A program made the position numbers and the translations under genes. From Leifsonia sp. Root1293 (GTDB lineage Bacteria > Actinomycetota > Actinomycetes > Actinomycetales > Microbacteriaceae): a DNA stretch of 64,000 nt. Under the pieces are notes generated by a model. The model saw only the letters and a list, made by a program, of their open reading frames with translations. It did not search any database and was not told where the DNA came from. The stretch covers positions 1,039,898-1,103,897 of the forward strand of contig NZ_LMEH01000001.1 in the NCBI RefSeq assembly GCF_001425325.1, in the 5' to 3' direction. Of the stretch, positions 42,966-54,401 are shown one piece after another (position 1 is the first letter of the stretch; each line of letters begins with the position of its first letter).

Positions 42966-44494
42966 CAGCGGGCACCTTCCTGGGCTGCGATGAGCTGGGT
43001 GAGATCGGCAGCCTGATCGAGCAGGCGGCCGCCCCATTCGGCCTCGAGGAGCTTCTCGAGCGCTCCGCCGACGGTGTAGAGACGCTCGTCGGCTCTCGCG
43101 GGAGCGACGAACTGGATGCCGACGGGCAGGCCGTCCTCCGTTGCGAGACCCGAAGGCAGCGAGATTCCGGGAACGCCGGCGAGGTTGGCCGGGATGGTGG
43201 CGATGTCGTTGAGGTACATGGCCATCGGGTCGTCGGACTTCTCCCCGAGCTTGAACGCTGTGGTCGGAGCCGTCGGCGAGGCGACGACGTCGACCTGGGC
43301 GAACGCCGCGTTGAAGTCGCGCTGCACGAGCGTGCGCACCTTCTGCGCGCTGCCGTAGTACGCGTCGTAGTACCCGGCCGACAGGGCGTAGGTTCCCAGG
43401 ATGATGCGACGCTTCACCTCGGCGCCGAAGCCGGCCTCACGGGTGGCCGCCATCACGTCCTCGACGGTGCCGCCGCCCTGGGGCGTGACCCGCAATCCGA
43501 AGCGCACGGAGTCGAACTTGGCCAGGTTGCTCGAGGCCTCGGCCGGCATGATCAGGTAGTACGCCGAGATGGCGTACTCGAAGTTCGGGGTGTTGACCTC
43601 GACGATCTCGGCGCCGGCCTTCTCGAGCAGCGCGAGCGACTCGTGGAACCGGTCGAGCACGCCCTGCTGGAAGCCCTCGCCGTCGAGCTGGCGGATGACG
43701 CCGATGCGCATGCCGGAGACATCCGCGTTGCGCACGGCCTCTGCCATGGACGGCCAGCGATCGCGGAGCGACGTGGAGTCGTGGTGGTCGTGCTTGCCGA
43801 TGATGTCGTGCAGCAGCGCCGCATCGAGCACGGTGCGGCTCACGGGGCCGATCTGGTCGAGCGAGGAGGCCATGGCGATGGCGCCGTAGCGGCTGACGGC
43901 ACCGTAGGTCGGCTTGACGCCGACAGTGCCGGTGACGTGAGCCGGCTGGCGGATGCTGCCACCGGTGTCGCTGCCGAGGGCGATGGGCGCCTCGAAGGCA
44001 GCAACGGCCGCGGCCGAGCCACCACCGGAGCCGCCGGGGATGCGGTCGAGCGCCCACGGGTTGTGGGTCGGGCCGTAGGCCGAGTGCTCGGTGCTGGACC
44101 CCATGGCGAACTCGTCCATGTTGGTCTTGCCGATGGGGATGAGTCCCGCCTCGCGCACGAGGCGCACCGAGGTGGCGTCGTAGGGCGGAACCCAGCCCTC
44201 CAGGATGCGCGATCCCGCTGTCGTCGGCATGTCGGTCGTCACCAGGACGTCCTTCACGGCGATGGGGACACCGGCGAGCGGGCCGAGCTTCTCGCCCGAA
44301 CCGCGGCGTCGATCGATGTCGCGGGCCGCGTCGAGGGCGGCATCCGTCGCCACGTGGAGAAAGGCGTGCACGCCGCCGTCGACGGCGGCGATGCGGTCGA
44401 GTGAGGCCTGCGTCGCCTCGACGGCGCTGATCTCGTGGGCGGCGAGGCGCTCACCGAGCTCGGATGCGCTCAGGCGGATGATGTCGTCGGTCAC
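42965..44494 (-). CDS. gatA: Asp/Glu-tRNA(Asn/Gln) amidotransferase subunit A
   Basis: Glutaminase subunit that releases ammonia for the transamidation. 509 aa. The amidase triad is complete: Lys81 (VPIAVKDV), cis-Ser156 (PGGSGGGSA) and nucleophile Ser180 (DTGGSIR). GTG start overlapping the gatC stop by four bases (GTGA). Confidence 0.97.
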   Translation of the reverse strand: MTDDIIRLSASELGERLAAHEISAVEATQASLDRIAAVDGGVHAFLHVATDAALDAARDIDRRRGSGEKLGPLAGVPIAVKDVLVTTDMPTTAGSRILEGWVPPYDATSVRLVREAGLIPIGKTNMDEFAMGSSTEHSAYGPTHNPWALDRIPGGSGGGSAAAVAAFEAPIALGSDTGGSIRQPAHVTGTVGVKPTYGAVSRYGAIAMASSLDQIGPVSRTVLDAALLHDIIGKHDHHDSTSLRDRWPSMAEAVRNADVSGMRIGVIRQLDGEGFQQGVLDRFHESLALLEKAGAEIVEVNTPNFEYAISAYYLIMPAEASSNLAKFDSVRFGLRVTPQGGGTVEDVMAATREAGFGAEVKRRIILGTYALSAGYYDAYYGSAQKVRTLVQRDFNAAFAQVDVVASPTAPTTAFKLGEKSDDPMAMYLNDIATIPANLAGVPGISLPSGLATEDGLPVGIQFVAPARADERLYTVGGALEKLLEAEWGGRLLDQAADLTQLIAAQEGAR

Positions 44495-44790
44495 TGCTCC
44501 TCCCCCAGGATCGCGGACACGCGGAAGCGCGAGCCGTCGTGGTCGGGGGCGCCGGCCAGGGCCTGCTCCACCGTGAGGGTCTCGCCGACGACGTCGTCGC
44601 GGAAGACGTTCTCGAGCGGGATCGGGTGGCTCGTGGCCGGCACGTCCGGCGTGGCGACCTCGGTCACCTTCGCGACGGAGTCGACGATCTGGTCGAGTTC
44701 CGCGGTGAGGGTCGCGATCTCTTCTGGGCTGAGGTCGATGCGTGCGAGATTCGCGATGTGCGCGACCTGCTCGGCACTGATTCCGGACAT
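44491..44790 (-). CDS. gatC: Asp/Glu-tRNA(Asn/Gln) amidotransferase subunit C
   Basis: Small bridging subunit of 99 aa that holds GatA and GatB together. [20 protein letters not shown] and a C-terminal [11 protein letters not shown] segment are typical. ATG at 44790 with CGGAGAC upstream. TAGAAT at 44828-44833 is the likely -10 box of the whole gat operon. Confidence 0.95.
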   Translation of the reverse strand: MSGISAEQVAHIANLARIDLSPEEIATLTAELDQIVDSVAKVTEVATPDVPATSHPIPLENVFRDDVVGETLTVEQALAGAPDHDGSRFRVSAILGEEQ

Positions 44791-44827
44791 GGGTCTCCGT
44801 CGGATCGTGGCGTGTGGGTACCGGTCG

Positions 44828-44833
44828 ATTCTA
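44828..44833 (-). promoter_or_regulatory. Predicted -10 box (TAGAAT) of gatCAB, overlapping the upstream stop codon
   Basis: TAGAAT begins with the TAG stop codon of the phospholipase-like gene, as seen also at 8335. The start site would fall near 44821, giving a leader of about 30 bases. Confidence 0.5.
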
Positions 44834-46603
44834 TCGGGGCACGCCGAACAGCCCGGCGCCGTACTTCTGCAGGAGGTCGAACGCGTCGCCGTAGGTCTGC
44901 GGCTCGGCTTCTCCGGGGGCGCCGTACTTGGCGATCAGCAGGCCGACCAGGCCGCGACCGGGCGGGCTGAGCGGATGATCGCGGTCCTTCTCGGCCGGGT
45001 GCGTCGTCGACTCGGGATTGGGCGGCGTGTACTGCGGCGTCGTCGTCGGCCACGTGCGCGGATCACGCGGCGTGCGCAGGGTGACGGCGTTCAGGATGTC
45101 GGGAGCCCCGTCGTCGCGCTCGGTGAGCGGCTTCAGGCCGTGCAGCTTCGACAGCGTCGCAATGAGCGAGCCGTGGTGCATGGGGTCGTTGATCACGCTG
45201 CCGGATGCCGTCCACGCGGAGATCGCTATCGCCGGCACGCGGCATCCGAGCCTGTCGAAGGTGAAGCCCATCTCGCCGGGATCATCGACGCCGCTGCCGC
45301 CGGGAGGCGTCGCGTCGGGCGGGGGCACGTGGTCGTAGGTGCCGCCGTGCTCGTCGAAGGTGATGAGCAGCAGGGTGTTGAGAGCGTTCGAGCCCGTCGT
45401 CGCCGTGCTCGTGCGCACGGCGTCGTAGATGCGGTGCACGAGCGCCTCGCCCGCGCGCACGTCGGACACGGCGCTGTCGATCACCGGCTCGCCGTCGAGG
45501 TTGCTCTCGCGAAGACGTCCCACCGGTGGGTGGAAGTCGTTGTGGTCGTAGATGAGACGCGGCTCGACGAACGAGTATGGCGCGAGCTTGCCGTCGGCCA
45601 CGTCAGTGTAGAACTGCGACATGGGAGCGAAGTGCGCCGTGCGCCAGTACTTCTCCAGAGCCGGTGCGTGCAGCACGCCCGTGAGCGAGACGAGCTGCAG
45701 GTCGTCGAAGTAGATCCGCCAGTCGATGCCGGCATCCTCCAGGCGGTTGAAGACCGTCGGGTCGGCCGGGGCATCGAGCCACTTGCTGTAGCCGGCACCG
45801 CCCTTGTTGGTGACGAAGCCATGCGAGGTCGAGGCGTGGAAGAACGATCGGTTGCAGAACGTCTGCGATGGCACGGCGCAGTGCCAGGCGTCGTACAGGG
45901 CGAAGTTGCGGGCCAGCGTCGACAGCACCGGGAGCATCTCGGGAGAGAAGCTCCCCATGATGTGAGCGGCCGCCTCAGGGCTGGGGGGAGTTCCGCCGCG
46001 GAGGTGCCTGTACTCGGCGCCGTAGTCGGCGAGGAACCCGCTCATGGTCGGCTTCGTCCCGGCCGCGGGAGCGTTGAACGGCGCTCGCATGTCCTCGACG
46101 GCGATCCCGGAGTTCGACGGCGGGTCGACGGTGCCGAAGAGCTGCGTGTTGACGTGCGGATACTCCTCACCGGGGTCGGGGTCGGGACGGCTCATGATCT
46201 CGTCGGTCGGTCCGGTGTAGACGTGCGCCGCGACGGTGTCGCCCTCGAGGGTGGTGTTCGAGTACTCCCCGAAGGCGAGACCGTCGAAGGTCTGGCCGCG
46301 CGGAAGGTCGTCGGGCGTGTAGAGGTAGCCGAGAAGGTTGTCGAAGGAGCGGTTCTCGCCCATGAGCACCACGACGTGCTGGATGCCCGGCGCGGCGCCC
46401 GGATCCGGCGTGGGTTGCGCCGCCCCGGCCTCGGCGTCGCTCACGCCCCTCTCGTGGCCGATCACTTCACCGGCGACGCCGCCGGCGATGACACCGGCTG
46501 CCGCTATGCCGCCGGCCGTGAGGAAAGCGCGCCGCGAGGTGCCGCCAGGCTTCCGGTCAGGCTCCTGCCCCGCCGTCGGTTCCTGCTCGCTCCGGGCTGC
46601 CAC
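44831..46603 (-). CDS. Tat-exported phospholipase C/acid phosphatase-like enzyme
   Basis: Member of the phosphoesterase family that includes PlcC and AcpA; cleaves phosphate esters outside the cytoplasm. 590 aa. Tat signal SRRAFLTAGG with hydrophobic region to about residue 45. Active-site region GENRSFDNLLGYL, where the following Asn and Asp and a downstream Thr/Ser act in metal binding and catalysis; later FDEHGGTYDHVPPP carries the Asp/Glu-His metal ligands. GTG start 3 bases after ligA on the same strand. Phospholipid, phosphatidyl or other phosphomonoester substrates are all possible. Confidence 0.85.
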   Translation of the reverse strand: MAARSEQEPTAGQEPDRKPGGTSRRAFLTAGGIAAAGVIAGGVAGEVIGHERGVSDAEAGAAQPTPDPGAAPGIQHVVVLMGENRSFDNLLGYLYTPDDLPRGQTFDGLAFGEYSNTTLEGDTVAAHVYTGPTDEIMSRPDPDPGEEYPHVNTQLFGTVDPPSNSGIAVEDMRAPFNAPAAGTKPTMSGFLADYGAEYRHLRGGTPPSPEAAAHIMGSFSPEMLPVLSTLARNFALYDAWHCAVPSQTFCNRSFFHASTSHGFVTNKGGAGYSKWLDAPADPTVFNRLEDAGIDWRIYFDDLQLVSLTGVLHAPALEKYWRTAHFAPMSQFYTDVADGKLAPYSFVEPRLIYDHNDFHPPVGRLRESNLDGEPVIDSAVSDVRAGEALVHRIYDAVRTSTATTGSNALNTLLLITFDEHGGTYDHVPPPDATPPGGSGVDDPGEMGFTFDRLGCRVPAIAISAWTASGSVINDPMHHGSLIATLSKLHGLKPLTERDDGAPDILNAVTLRTPRDPRTWPTTTPQYTPPNPESTTHPAEKDRDHPLSPPGRGLVGLLIAKYGAPGEAEPQTYGDAFDLLQKYGAGLFGVPR

Positions 46604-46606
46604 GAG

Positions 46607-48946
<2,340 letters not shown>

Positions 48947-49016
48947 GGGACGACCACCGACGGCGGATGCGGTTCACTCACCGCTCGCAGAGAGCCGGAC
49001 GACGTCCGCGCTCGAT

Positions 49017-49054
49017 GCGCTTCGGCCGCGCGCTACGCGCGGGCCTCAGCGAGC
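49017..49054 (-). repeat. Dispersed repeat, family A (copy 3, diverged)
   Basis: Minus-strand reading matches the family A core with about four or five differences. A 16-base word GGCCGCGCGCTACGCG occurs twice here (49024-49039 and 49057-49072); the second copy contains the mnmA stop codon. Confidence 0.65.
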
Positions 49055-49065
49055 AGGGCCGCGCG

Positions 49066-50208
49066 CTACGCGATGGCGTCGGCGAGCACCGGCTCCACCG
49101 GCACAGCGCTCACCGTGCGGTCGATGGTGCACTGGCCGAGCACGCGGGTGCCGACGTAGACGACGGCGGTCTGGCCGGGAGCGACGCCGTTCAGCGGCAC
49201 GTGCGGGGTGACGACGAGCTCGTCGGCTCCGGCGGCATCCGTCGACACGACGGCGGTCGCGGGCACGGGATCGGCGTGGGCACGGATCTGCACCTCGCAC
49301 TCGAACGGCATGTGCGAGTTGAGCGGCGGCAGCCCGGCCCAGGTGAAGCGCGACCCGGCGATCTCGGCGATGTCGAGCGCCTCCTTGGGCCCGACGACCA
49401 CGGTGTTGTCCTTCGGGCGCACCTCGAGCACGAAGCGCGGTTTGCCGTCCGCGGCCGGCGTGCCGATCTGCAGTCCGCGGCGCTGGCCGACGGTGTAGGC
49501 GTGGGCGCCCTCGTGCTCGCCGAGCTTCGCTCCGGTGCGGTCGAGGATGTCGCCGGTCTCGGCACCGACGCGCTCGGCGAGCCAGCCGCGGGTGTCACCG
49601 TCGGGGATGAAGCAGATGTCGTGGCTGTCAGGCTTCGAGGCGACGCTGAATCCGCGCTCCGCAGCCTCGGCGCGCACCTCCGCCTTCGACGGCGTCGCGC
49701 CGAGCGGGAACATCGCGTAGGCGAGCTGCTCCGTCGTCAGCACACCGAGCACGTAGGACTGGTCCTTCGCCCACGCCGCAGCGCGGTGCAGCTCCCGGTT
49801 GCCGGCCGCATCCGTGGTGATCGAGGCGTAGTGCCCGGTGACGACGGCGTCGAAGCCGAGCGAGACCGCCTTCTCGAGGAGGGCGGAGAACTTGATGCGC
49901 TCGTTGCAGCGCATGCACGGGTTGGGGGTGCGCCCCGCCGAGTACTCGGCGATGAAGTCGTCGACGACGTCGGCCTTGAACCTCTCGGAGAAGTCCCACA
50001 CGTAGTACGGGATGCCGATGAGGTTGGCCGCGCGCTGCGCGTCCATCGAGTCCTCGATGGTGCAGCATCCGCGCGATCCGGTTCGTAGTGTCCCGGGCAT
50101 GCGGCTGAGCGCGAGGTGAACGCCGACCACGTCGTGTCCGGCGTCGACGGCGCGCGCGGCCGCGACCGCGGAATCGACGCCACCGCTCATGGCTGCCAGA
50201 ACTCTCAT
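49066..50208 (-). CDS. mnmA: tRNA-specific 2-thiouridylase MnmA
   Basis: Adds sulfur at the 2-position of U34 in tRNA-Lys, -Glu and -Gln. 380 aa. PP-loop SGGVDS (residues 9-14), first catalytic Cys in NPCMRCN, second in SHDICFIP, which form the transient disulfide. C-terminal beta-barrel domain as usual. TAGACT lies six bases before the ATG. The cysteine desulfurase that can deliver sulfur is the neighbouring gene on the same strand. Confidence 0.96.
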   Translation of the reverse strand: MRVLAAMSGGVDSAVAAARAVDAGHDVVGVHLALSRMPGTLRTGSRGCCTIEDSMDAQRAANLIGIPYYVWDFSERFKADVVDDFIAEYSAGRTPNPCMRCNERIKFSALLEKAVSLGFDAVVTGHYASITTDAAGNRELHRAAAWAKDQSYVLGVLTTEQLAYAMFPLGATPSKAEVRAEAAERGFSVASKPDSHDICFIPDGDTRGWLAERVGAETGDILDRTGAKLGEHEGAHAYTVGQRRGLQIGTPAADGKPRFVLEVRPKDNTVVVGPKEALDIAEIAGSRFTWAGLPPLNSHMPFECEVQIRAHADPVPATAVVSTDAAGADELVVTPHVPLNGVAPGQTAVVYVGTRVLGQCTIDRTVSAVPVEPVLADAIA

Positions 50209-50214
50209 GGTCCC

Positions 50215-50220
50215 AGTCTA
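50215..50220 (-). promoter_or_regulatory. Predicted -10 box (TAGACT) of mnmA
   Basis: TAGACT, six bases, ATG at 50208; a separate leaderless start within the 64-base gap after the desulfurase gene. Confidence 0.6.
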
Positions 50221-50272
50221 CGAAACGGATGCTGGACGGATGCCGATCCGGTCTGTACAGGGTCCGGGTCGC

Positions 50273-51484
50273 TCAGCGATCGAAGGAGGTCACCCGGCCG
50301 GCGAGGCCCGCCCGTGCGGCCTGCGCGTACGCGGCGGGCAGGGCGGCCACGAACGCGTCGACGTCGTCCTCGGTGGTCGTGCGCCCGAGCGTCACGCGCA
50401 GGGCGCTGCGTGCGGTCTCGTCGTCCCGCCCCATCGCCAGAAGCACGTGCGACGGCTCGGGGATTCCGGCCTGGCAGGCCGAACCGGTCGAGACCGAAAC
50501 GCCTGAAGCATCGAGCAGGAACAGCAACGAGTCGCCCTGGCAGCCCGGGAAGGCGAAGTGCGCTGTTCCCGGGAGGTGTCCAGAAGCATCCTGGTCGCCG
50601 TTGACCGAGACCGTGGGCACCGCGGCGACGACTCCGGCCACCAGTCGATCGCGGAGCGCGAGCACCCGCGCCGACTCCGCCTCCATCACGGGGATCACGG
50701 TTCCGGATGCCGCCGCGAACGACACCGCCGCCGCGACGTCCTGCGTGCCCGACCTCACCTGGCGCTGCTGGCCGCCGCCGTGGATCAACGCCTCGAGCGC
50801 GGCGGTGCGACTGAGCACGAGGGCTCCGATGCCGACGGGGCCGCCGATCTTGTGGGCGGACACGCTGAGCGCGACGAGGCCGACACCCGGTGCGGCACCG
50901 GACTCGGATCGGAGCGAGGCGAAGTCGATCGGCACGTGGCCGTAGGCCGCCACGGCGTCGAGGTGGAGGGGCACGCCGTGGCGAGCGGCCAGCCCTGCGA
51001 TCTCGGCGATCGGCTGGATGGTGCCGACCTCGTTGTTCGCCCAGAGCATGCTGACGAGCGCGATCGACGCCGGGTCCGTGGCCAGGGCCTTATCGAGGGC
51101 GTCGAGGCGAACGCGTCCGAGCTCGTCCAGCGGCAGCCACTCGATCATGGCGCCCTCGTGCCGCTTGAGCCACTCGACGGTGTCGATCGTGGCGTGGTGC
51201 TCGCCGCCGGGAACGAGGATGCGGGAGCCGGGGCGTGCCCAGTACAGGCCCTTGATCGCCAGGTTGATCGCCTCGGTGCCGTTGCCGGTGAACACGACCT
51301 CGATCGGATCGCAACCGACGCTCGCTGCGACCTTCTCCCTGGCCTCTTCGAGCAGGCGACGGGCGTTCTGCCCCTGGCTGTGGATGGACGACGGGTTCCC
51401 GACGAGGGCCATGGCCTCGACGTAGGCCGAGATGGCGGCATCCGACATCGGAGTCGTCGCGGCGTGGTCGAGATAGACCGCCAT
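50273..51484 (-). CDS. Cysteine desulfurase (IscS/NifS family)
   Basis: PLP enzyme that takes sulfur from cysteine. 403 aa. Start MAVYLDHAATTPM at the ATG 51484, chosen because GGAGGCGAC precedes it. PLP-binding Lys212 in VSAHKIGGPVG, cofactor-contacting His in GGEHHATIDT, and catalytic Cys337 in STGSACQAG on the flexible loop. Upstream of mnmA on the same strand, so it probably supplies the persulfide sulfur for tRNA thiolation. Confidence 0.93.
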   Translation of the reverse strand: MAVYLDHAATTPMSDAAISAYVEAMALVGNPSSIHSQGQNARRLLEEAREKVAASVGCDPIEVVFTGNGTEAINLAIKGLYWARPGSRILVPGGEHHATIDTVEWLKRHEGAMIEWLPLDELGRVRLDALDKALATDPASIALVSMLWANNEVGTIQPIAEIAGLAARHGVPLHLDAVAAYGHVPIDFASLRSESGAAPGVGLVALSVSAHKIGGPVGIGALVLSRTAALEALIHGGGQQRQVRSGTQDVAAAVSFAAASGTVIPVMEAESARVLALRDRLVAGVVAAVPTVSVNGDQDASGHLPGTAHFAFPGCQGDSLLFLLDASGVSVSTGSACQAGIPEPSHVLLAMGRDDETARSALRVTLGRTTTEDDVDAFVAALPAAYAQAARAGLAGRVTSFDR

Positions 51485-51662
51485 GTCGCCTCCGTTCCGA
51501 TCGAGCTGGTTCCATTCTCGCCTGTCTCGGCACCCGAACGTCACGGACTGCGGCGACCTGACGCGACGCCCGCGCCACCCGCGACCCGCACGCCGCAGCG
51601 CTCGCGTGCCGCACGAGCGCGCCGGCTGGAGGGCCGTGTCCGGATGGACCGCGCGCGATCAG

Positions 51663-51668
51663 TACTGT
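51663..51668 (+). promoter_or_regulatory. Predicted -10 box (TACTGT) of glgX
   Basis: TACTGT, seven bases, ATG at 51676. Predicted leaderless glgX. Confidence 0.5.
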
Positions 51669-51675
51669 TGATCGC

Positions 51676-53718
51676 ATGACTCACGCCCGGCCCTCCGCCC
51701 CGCTCGGCGTACGGATGACCTCGCACGGAGGCGAGTTGCGCGTCTGGAGCGCGACCGCCGAATCGCTGGAACTCTGCCTGTTCGACACCAACGACTCCGA
51801 CTGGGTCTTCAAGACCGTTCCGATGACCCGCGAGGGTGACGTGTGGTTCGCCCGGACCCGCAGCCTGTCCCCCGGCCGCCAGTACGCGCTGCGCGCCAGC
51901 GGGCCGAGCACTCCCCAGGACGCCTTCGACCCCGATCGGCTGCTCCTCGACCCCTACGGCCGCGGCATCACCCGGTCGGCCGGCGGATGGCACTCCGTGG
52001 TCGTCGACGACCAGTTCGACTGGCAGGGCATCGAGTCGCCGCGCACCTCCCTCGATCACACCGTCGTCTACGAGATGCACGTGAAGGGCTTCAGCAAGCT
52101 GAACCCCGACGTTCCGGTCGAGCTCCGGGGAACGTATGCCGGGCTCGCACACGACGCCTCCGTCGCGGCCCTGCAGGAGCTCGGCGTGACCGCCGTCGAG
52201 CTGCTTCCCGTCCACGCCTTCACCTCTGAGCAGCGCCTCATCAAACAGGGGCTCGAGAACTACTGGGGCTACAACACCCTCGGGTTCTTCGCACCCCATG
52301 CGCCATACGCCTCCGACGCGGCGCAGGCCTCGGGCGCCGACGCCGTGCTGCGCGAGTTCAAGGGCATGGTCAAGGCGCTGCACAAGGGCGGCATCGAGGT
52401 CATCCTCGACGTCGTCTACAACCACACGGCCGAGGAGGGCCCGGGCGGCCCGACCACGAGCCTGCGGGGCCTCGACAATCGCGGCTACTACCGCCAGGAC
52501 GCGCACGGTGGCTACATCGACACCACGGGCTGCGGCAACACCCTCGACTTCGGCCAGCAGGCGCCGCAGGATCTCGTGCTGGACTCCCTGCGCTACTGGG
52601 CGGAAGAGGTGCAGATCGACGGATTCAGGTTCGACCTCGCAGCCACCCTCGGACGCGGAGAGGACCTGTCGTTCACCCCGGAGCATCCGCTGCTCCGGGG
52701 CATCCTGAACGACCCGGTGCTGTCGCAGCGCAAGCTCATCGCCGAGCCGTGGGACATCGGCCCCGACGGCTGGAAGACCGGGGCGTTCGGCGACGGCTGG
52801 ACCGAGTGGAACGACCGCTACCGCGACCGGATGCGCGATTTCTGGCTCGGCGACATCGCCCGCGCCCGCGCGACGGGGTCCGCCGGCAGCGGCATCGGCC
52901 GCTTCGCCACCCGACTGGCCGGCTCGGCGAACACCTTCTCGCAGCCGCGCGGCCCGCTCGCCTCGCTCAACTTCATCACGGCGCACGACGGCTTCACCCT
53001 CGCCGACCTCACGGCGTACAACCAGAAGCACAACGAGGGCAACGGCGAGAACAACCGCGACGGCTCGAGCAACAACAACTCCTTCAATCACGGAGTCGAG
53101 GGTCCGACGACGGATGCCGCCATCCTCGACACCCGCCGCCGCGCCATGCGCAACCTCCTCGGCACCCTGCTGCTCTCGGCCGGGGTGCCCATGCTGACGG
53201 CCGGCGACGAGTACGGGCGCACCCAGCGCGGCAACAACAACGCCTACTGCCAGGACAGCGAGCTCACCTGGCTGAGCTGGAAGCGCGAGGCCTGGCAGAC
53301 CGACCTGTTCCGTGTCACGAAACGACTGCTGCAGCTGCGCCGCGAGAACCCGGCGCTGCGTCCGGTGAACTTCGGGATGTTCGGCGAAGCCGTGCCGAGC
53401 GCATCGCAGATGGACTGGTTCAACGACGAGGGCCTCTCGATGTCCGAGGAGGACTGGAACTCGGCCGACGAGCGCACCCTGCAGTACCTCGCGGCGTCCA
53501 CTCCGGAGTTCGAGGAGTTCAATCGCATCCTGCTCGTCATCCACGCGCTCGAGGAACCGACATCGGTCACCCTTCCCGAGCACAGCGGCGTCGAGGGCTA
53601 CACGCTGCTCTGGGACTCCTCCGACGACTCCCTCGACGACCGCGAGACCGAGTTCGTCCCGGGCCAGGAGCTGGCGGTGTCCGCGACGTCGATGCAGCTG
53701 TACCGCGCTCACGGCTGA
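51676..53718 (+). CDS. glgX: Glycogen debranching enzyme GlgX
   Basis: Hydrolyses alpha-1,6 branches left by phosphorylase. 680 aa, GH13 fold with N-terminal CBM48-like domain. Nucleophile Asp320 in DGFRFDLAATLG and acid/base Glu357 in IAEPWDIGPDG; other GH13 region motifs are DVVYNHTAE and FITAHDGFTLADL. Opens the alpha-glucan cluster. It is followed after 27 bases by the YbaK-type gene. Confidence 0.95.
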   Translation: MTHARPSAPLGVRMTSHGGELRVWSATAESLELCLFDTNDSDWVFKTVPMTREGDVWFARTRSLSPGRQYALRASGPSTPQDAFDPDRLLLDPYGRGITRSAGGWHSVVVDDQFDWQGIESPRTSLDHTVVYEMHVKGFSKLNPDVPVELRGTYAGLAHDASVAALQELGVTAVELLPVHAFTSEQRLIKQGLENYWGYNTLGFFAPHAPYASDAAQASGADAVLREFKGMVKALHKGGIEVILDVVYNHTAEEGPGGPTTSLRGLDNRGYYRQDAHGGYIDTTGCGNTLDFGQQAPQDLVLDSLRYWAEEVQIDGFRFDLAATLGRGEDLSFTPEHPLLRGILNDPVLSQRKLIAEPWDIGPDGWKTGAFGDGWTEWNDRYRDRMRDFWLGDIARARATGSAGSGIGRFATRLAGSANTFSQPRGPLASLNFITAHDGFTLADLTAYNQKHNEGNGENNRDGSSNNNSFNHGVEGPTTDAAILDTRRRAMRNLLGTLLLSAGVPMLTAGDEYGRTQRGNNNAYCQDSELTWLSWKREAWQTDLFRVTKRLLQLRRENPALRPVNFGMFGEAVPSASQMDWFNDEGLSMSEEDWNSADERTLQYLAASTPEFEEFNRILLVIHALEEPTSVTLPEHSGVEGYTLLWDSSDDSLDDRETEFVPGQELAVSATSMQLYRAHG

Positions 53719-53745
53719 CGGCTCACGACTGATGGCGCTGAACTG

Positions 53746-54231
53746 ATGGGCAGGACGGATGCTCCGGGCACGCCGGCGACACTCGCACTCGGCGCGGCCG
53801 GCATCCCGTTCACGGCTCACGTCTACGAGCACGACCCGCGGGCGACGAACTTCGGCACCGAGGCCGCCGAGAAGCTCGGGCTCGATCCGGAGCAGGTGTT
53901 CAAGACCCTCGTCGCGGACGTCGCAGGCACCCTGGTGGTCGCCGTCGTTCCGGTGACCGGGATGCTCGACCTCAAGGCACTCGCGGCCGCGGCAGGCGGC
54001 GGCAAGGCAGCGATGGCCGACCCGAAGCTCGCGGAGCGCAAGTCGGGCTACATCGTCGGTGGCATCAGCCCGATCGGCCAGAAGACGCCGCTGACGACGG
54101 TGATCGACGAGACCGCCATCCTGTTCGACACCGTGTTCGTGTCGGGCGGGCGGCGCGGTTTCGACATCGAGCTGGCCCCAGACGACCTGGCGGCGATCAC
54201 CGGCGCGACGTTCGCGGCGATAGCCCGCTGA
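53746..54231 (+). CDS. ybaK: Cys-tRNA(Pro)/Cys-tRNA(Cys) deacylase, YbaK family
   Basis: Edits mischarged tRNA. 161 aa; YbaK/ProX fold with the catalytic Lys in PEQVFKTLVAD, and the LDLKALAAAAGGGKAAMAD and YIVGGISPIGQK segments typical of YbaK. Its start ATG at 53746 lies 27 bases after the glgX stop; no ribosome site is strong, so translation may be coupled loosely. Its association with glycogen genes looks incidental. Confidence 0.92.
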   Translation: MGRTDAPGTPATLALGAAGIPFTAHVYEHDPRATNFGTEAAEKLGLDPEQVFKTLVADVAGTLVVAVVPVTGMLDLKALAAAAGGGKAAMADPKLAERKSGYIVGGISPIGQKTPLTTVIDETAILFDTVFVSGGRRGFDIELAPDDLAAITGATFAAIAR

Positions 54232-54235
54232 ACCG

Positions 54236-54400
54236 CTCGCTGATGCCCACCCGCTGATCGAGTAGCGAGCGACCAAGTCGCACGCGTATCGAGATCACCT
54301 CATCGCGCGGGGTCGCTTTGCATGGTCTCGATACGTGTCCTCGCTCCGCTCGGGCACGACTCGACCAGCGGTGAGGGCGCTACTCGACCAACGGGTGGTC
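54236..54400. repeat. Intergenic palindromic repeat region, family B (copy 1)
   Basis: Between convergent ybaK and glgP. Contains CTGATCGAGTAGCGAGCGA, then CGTATCGAGA (54285-54294) paired with TCTCGATACG (54326-54335), then CTCGCTCCGCTCGGGC and CTACTCGACCA. The same words recur at 61316-61510. It fills the whole gap and could form long hairpins. Confidence 0.85.
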
Positions 54401-54401
54401 C

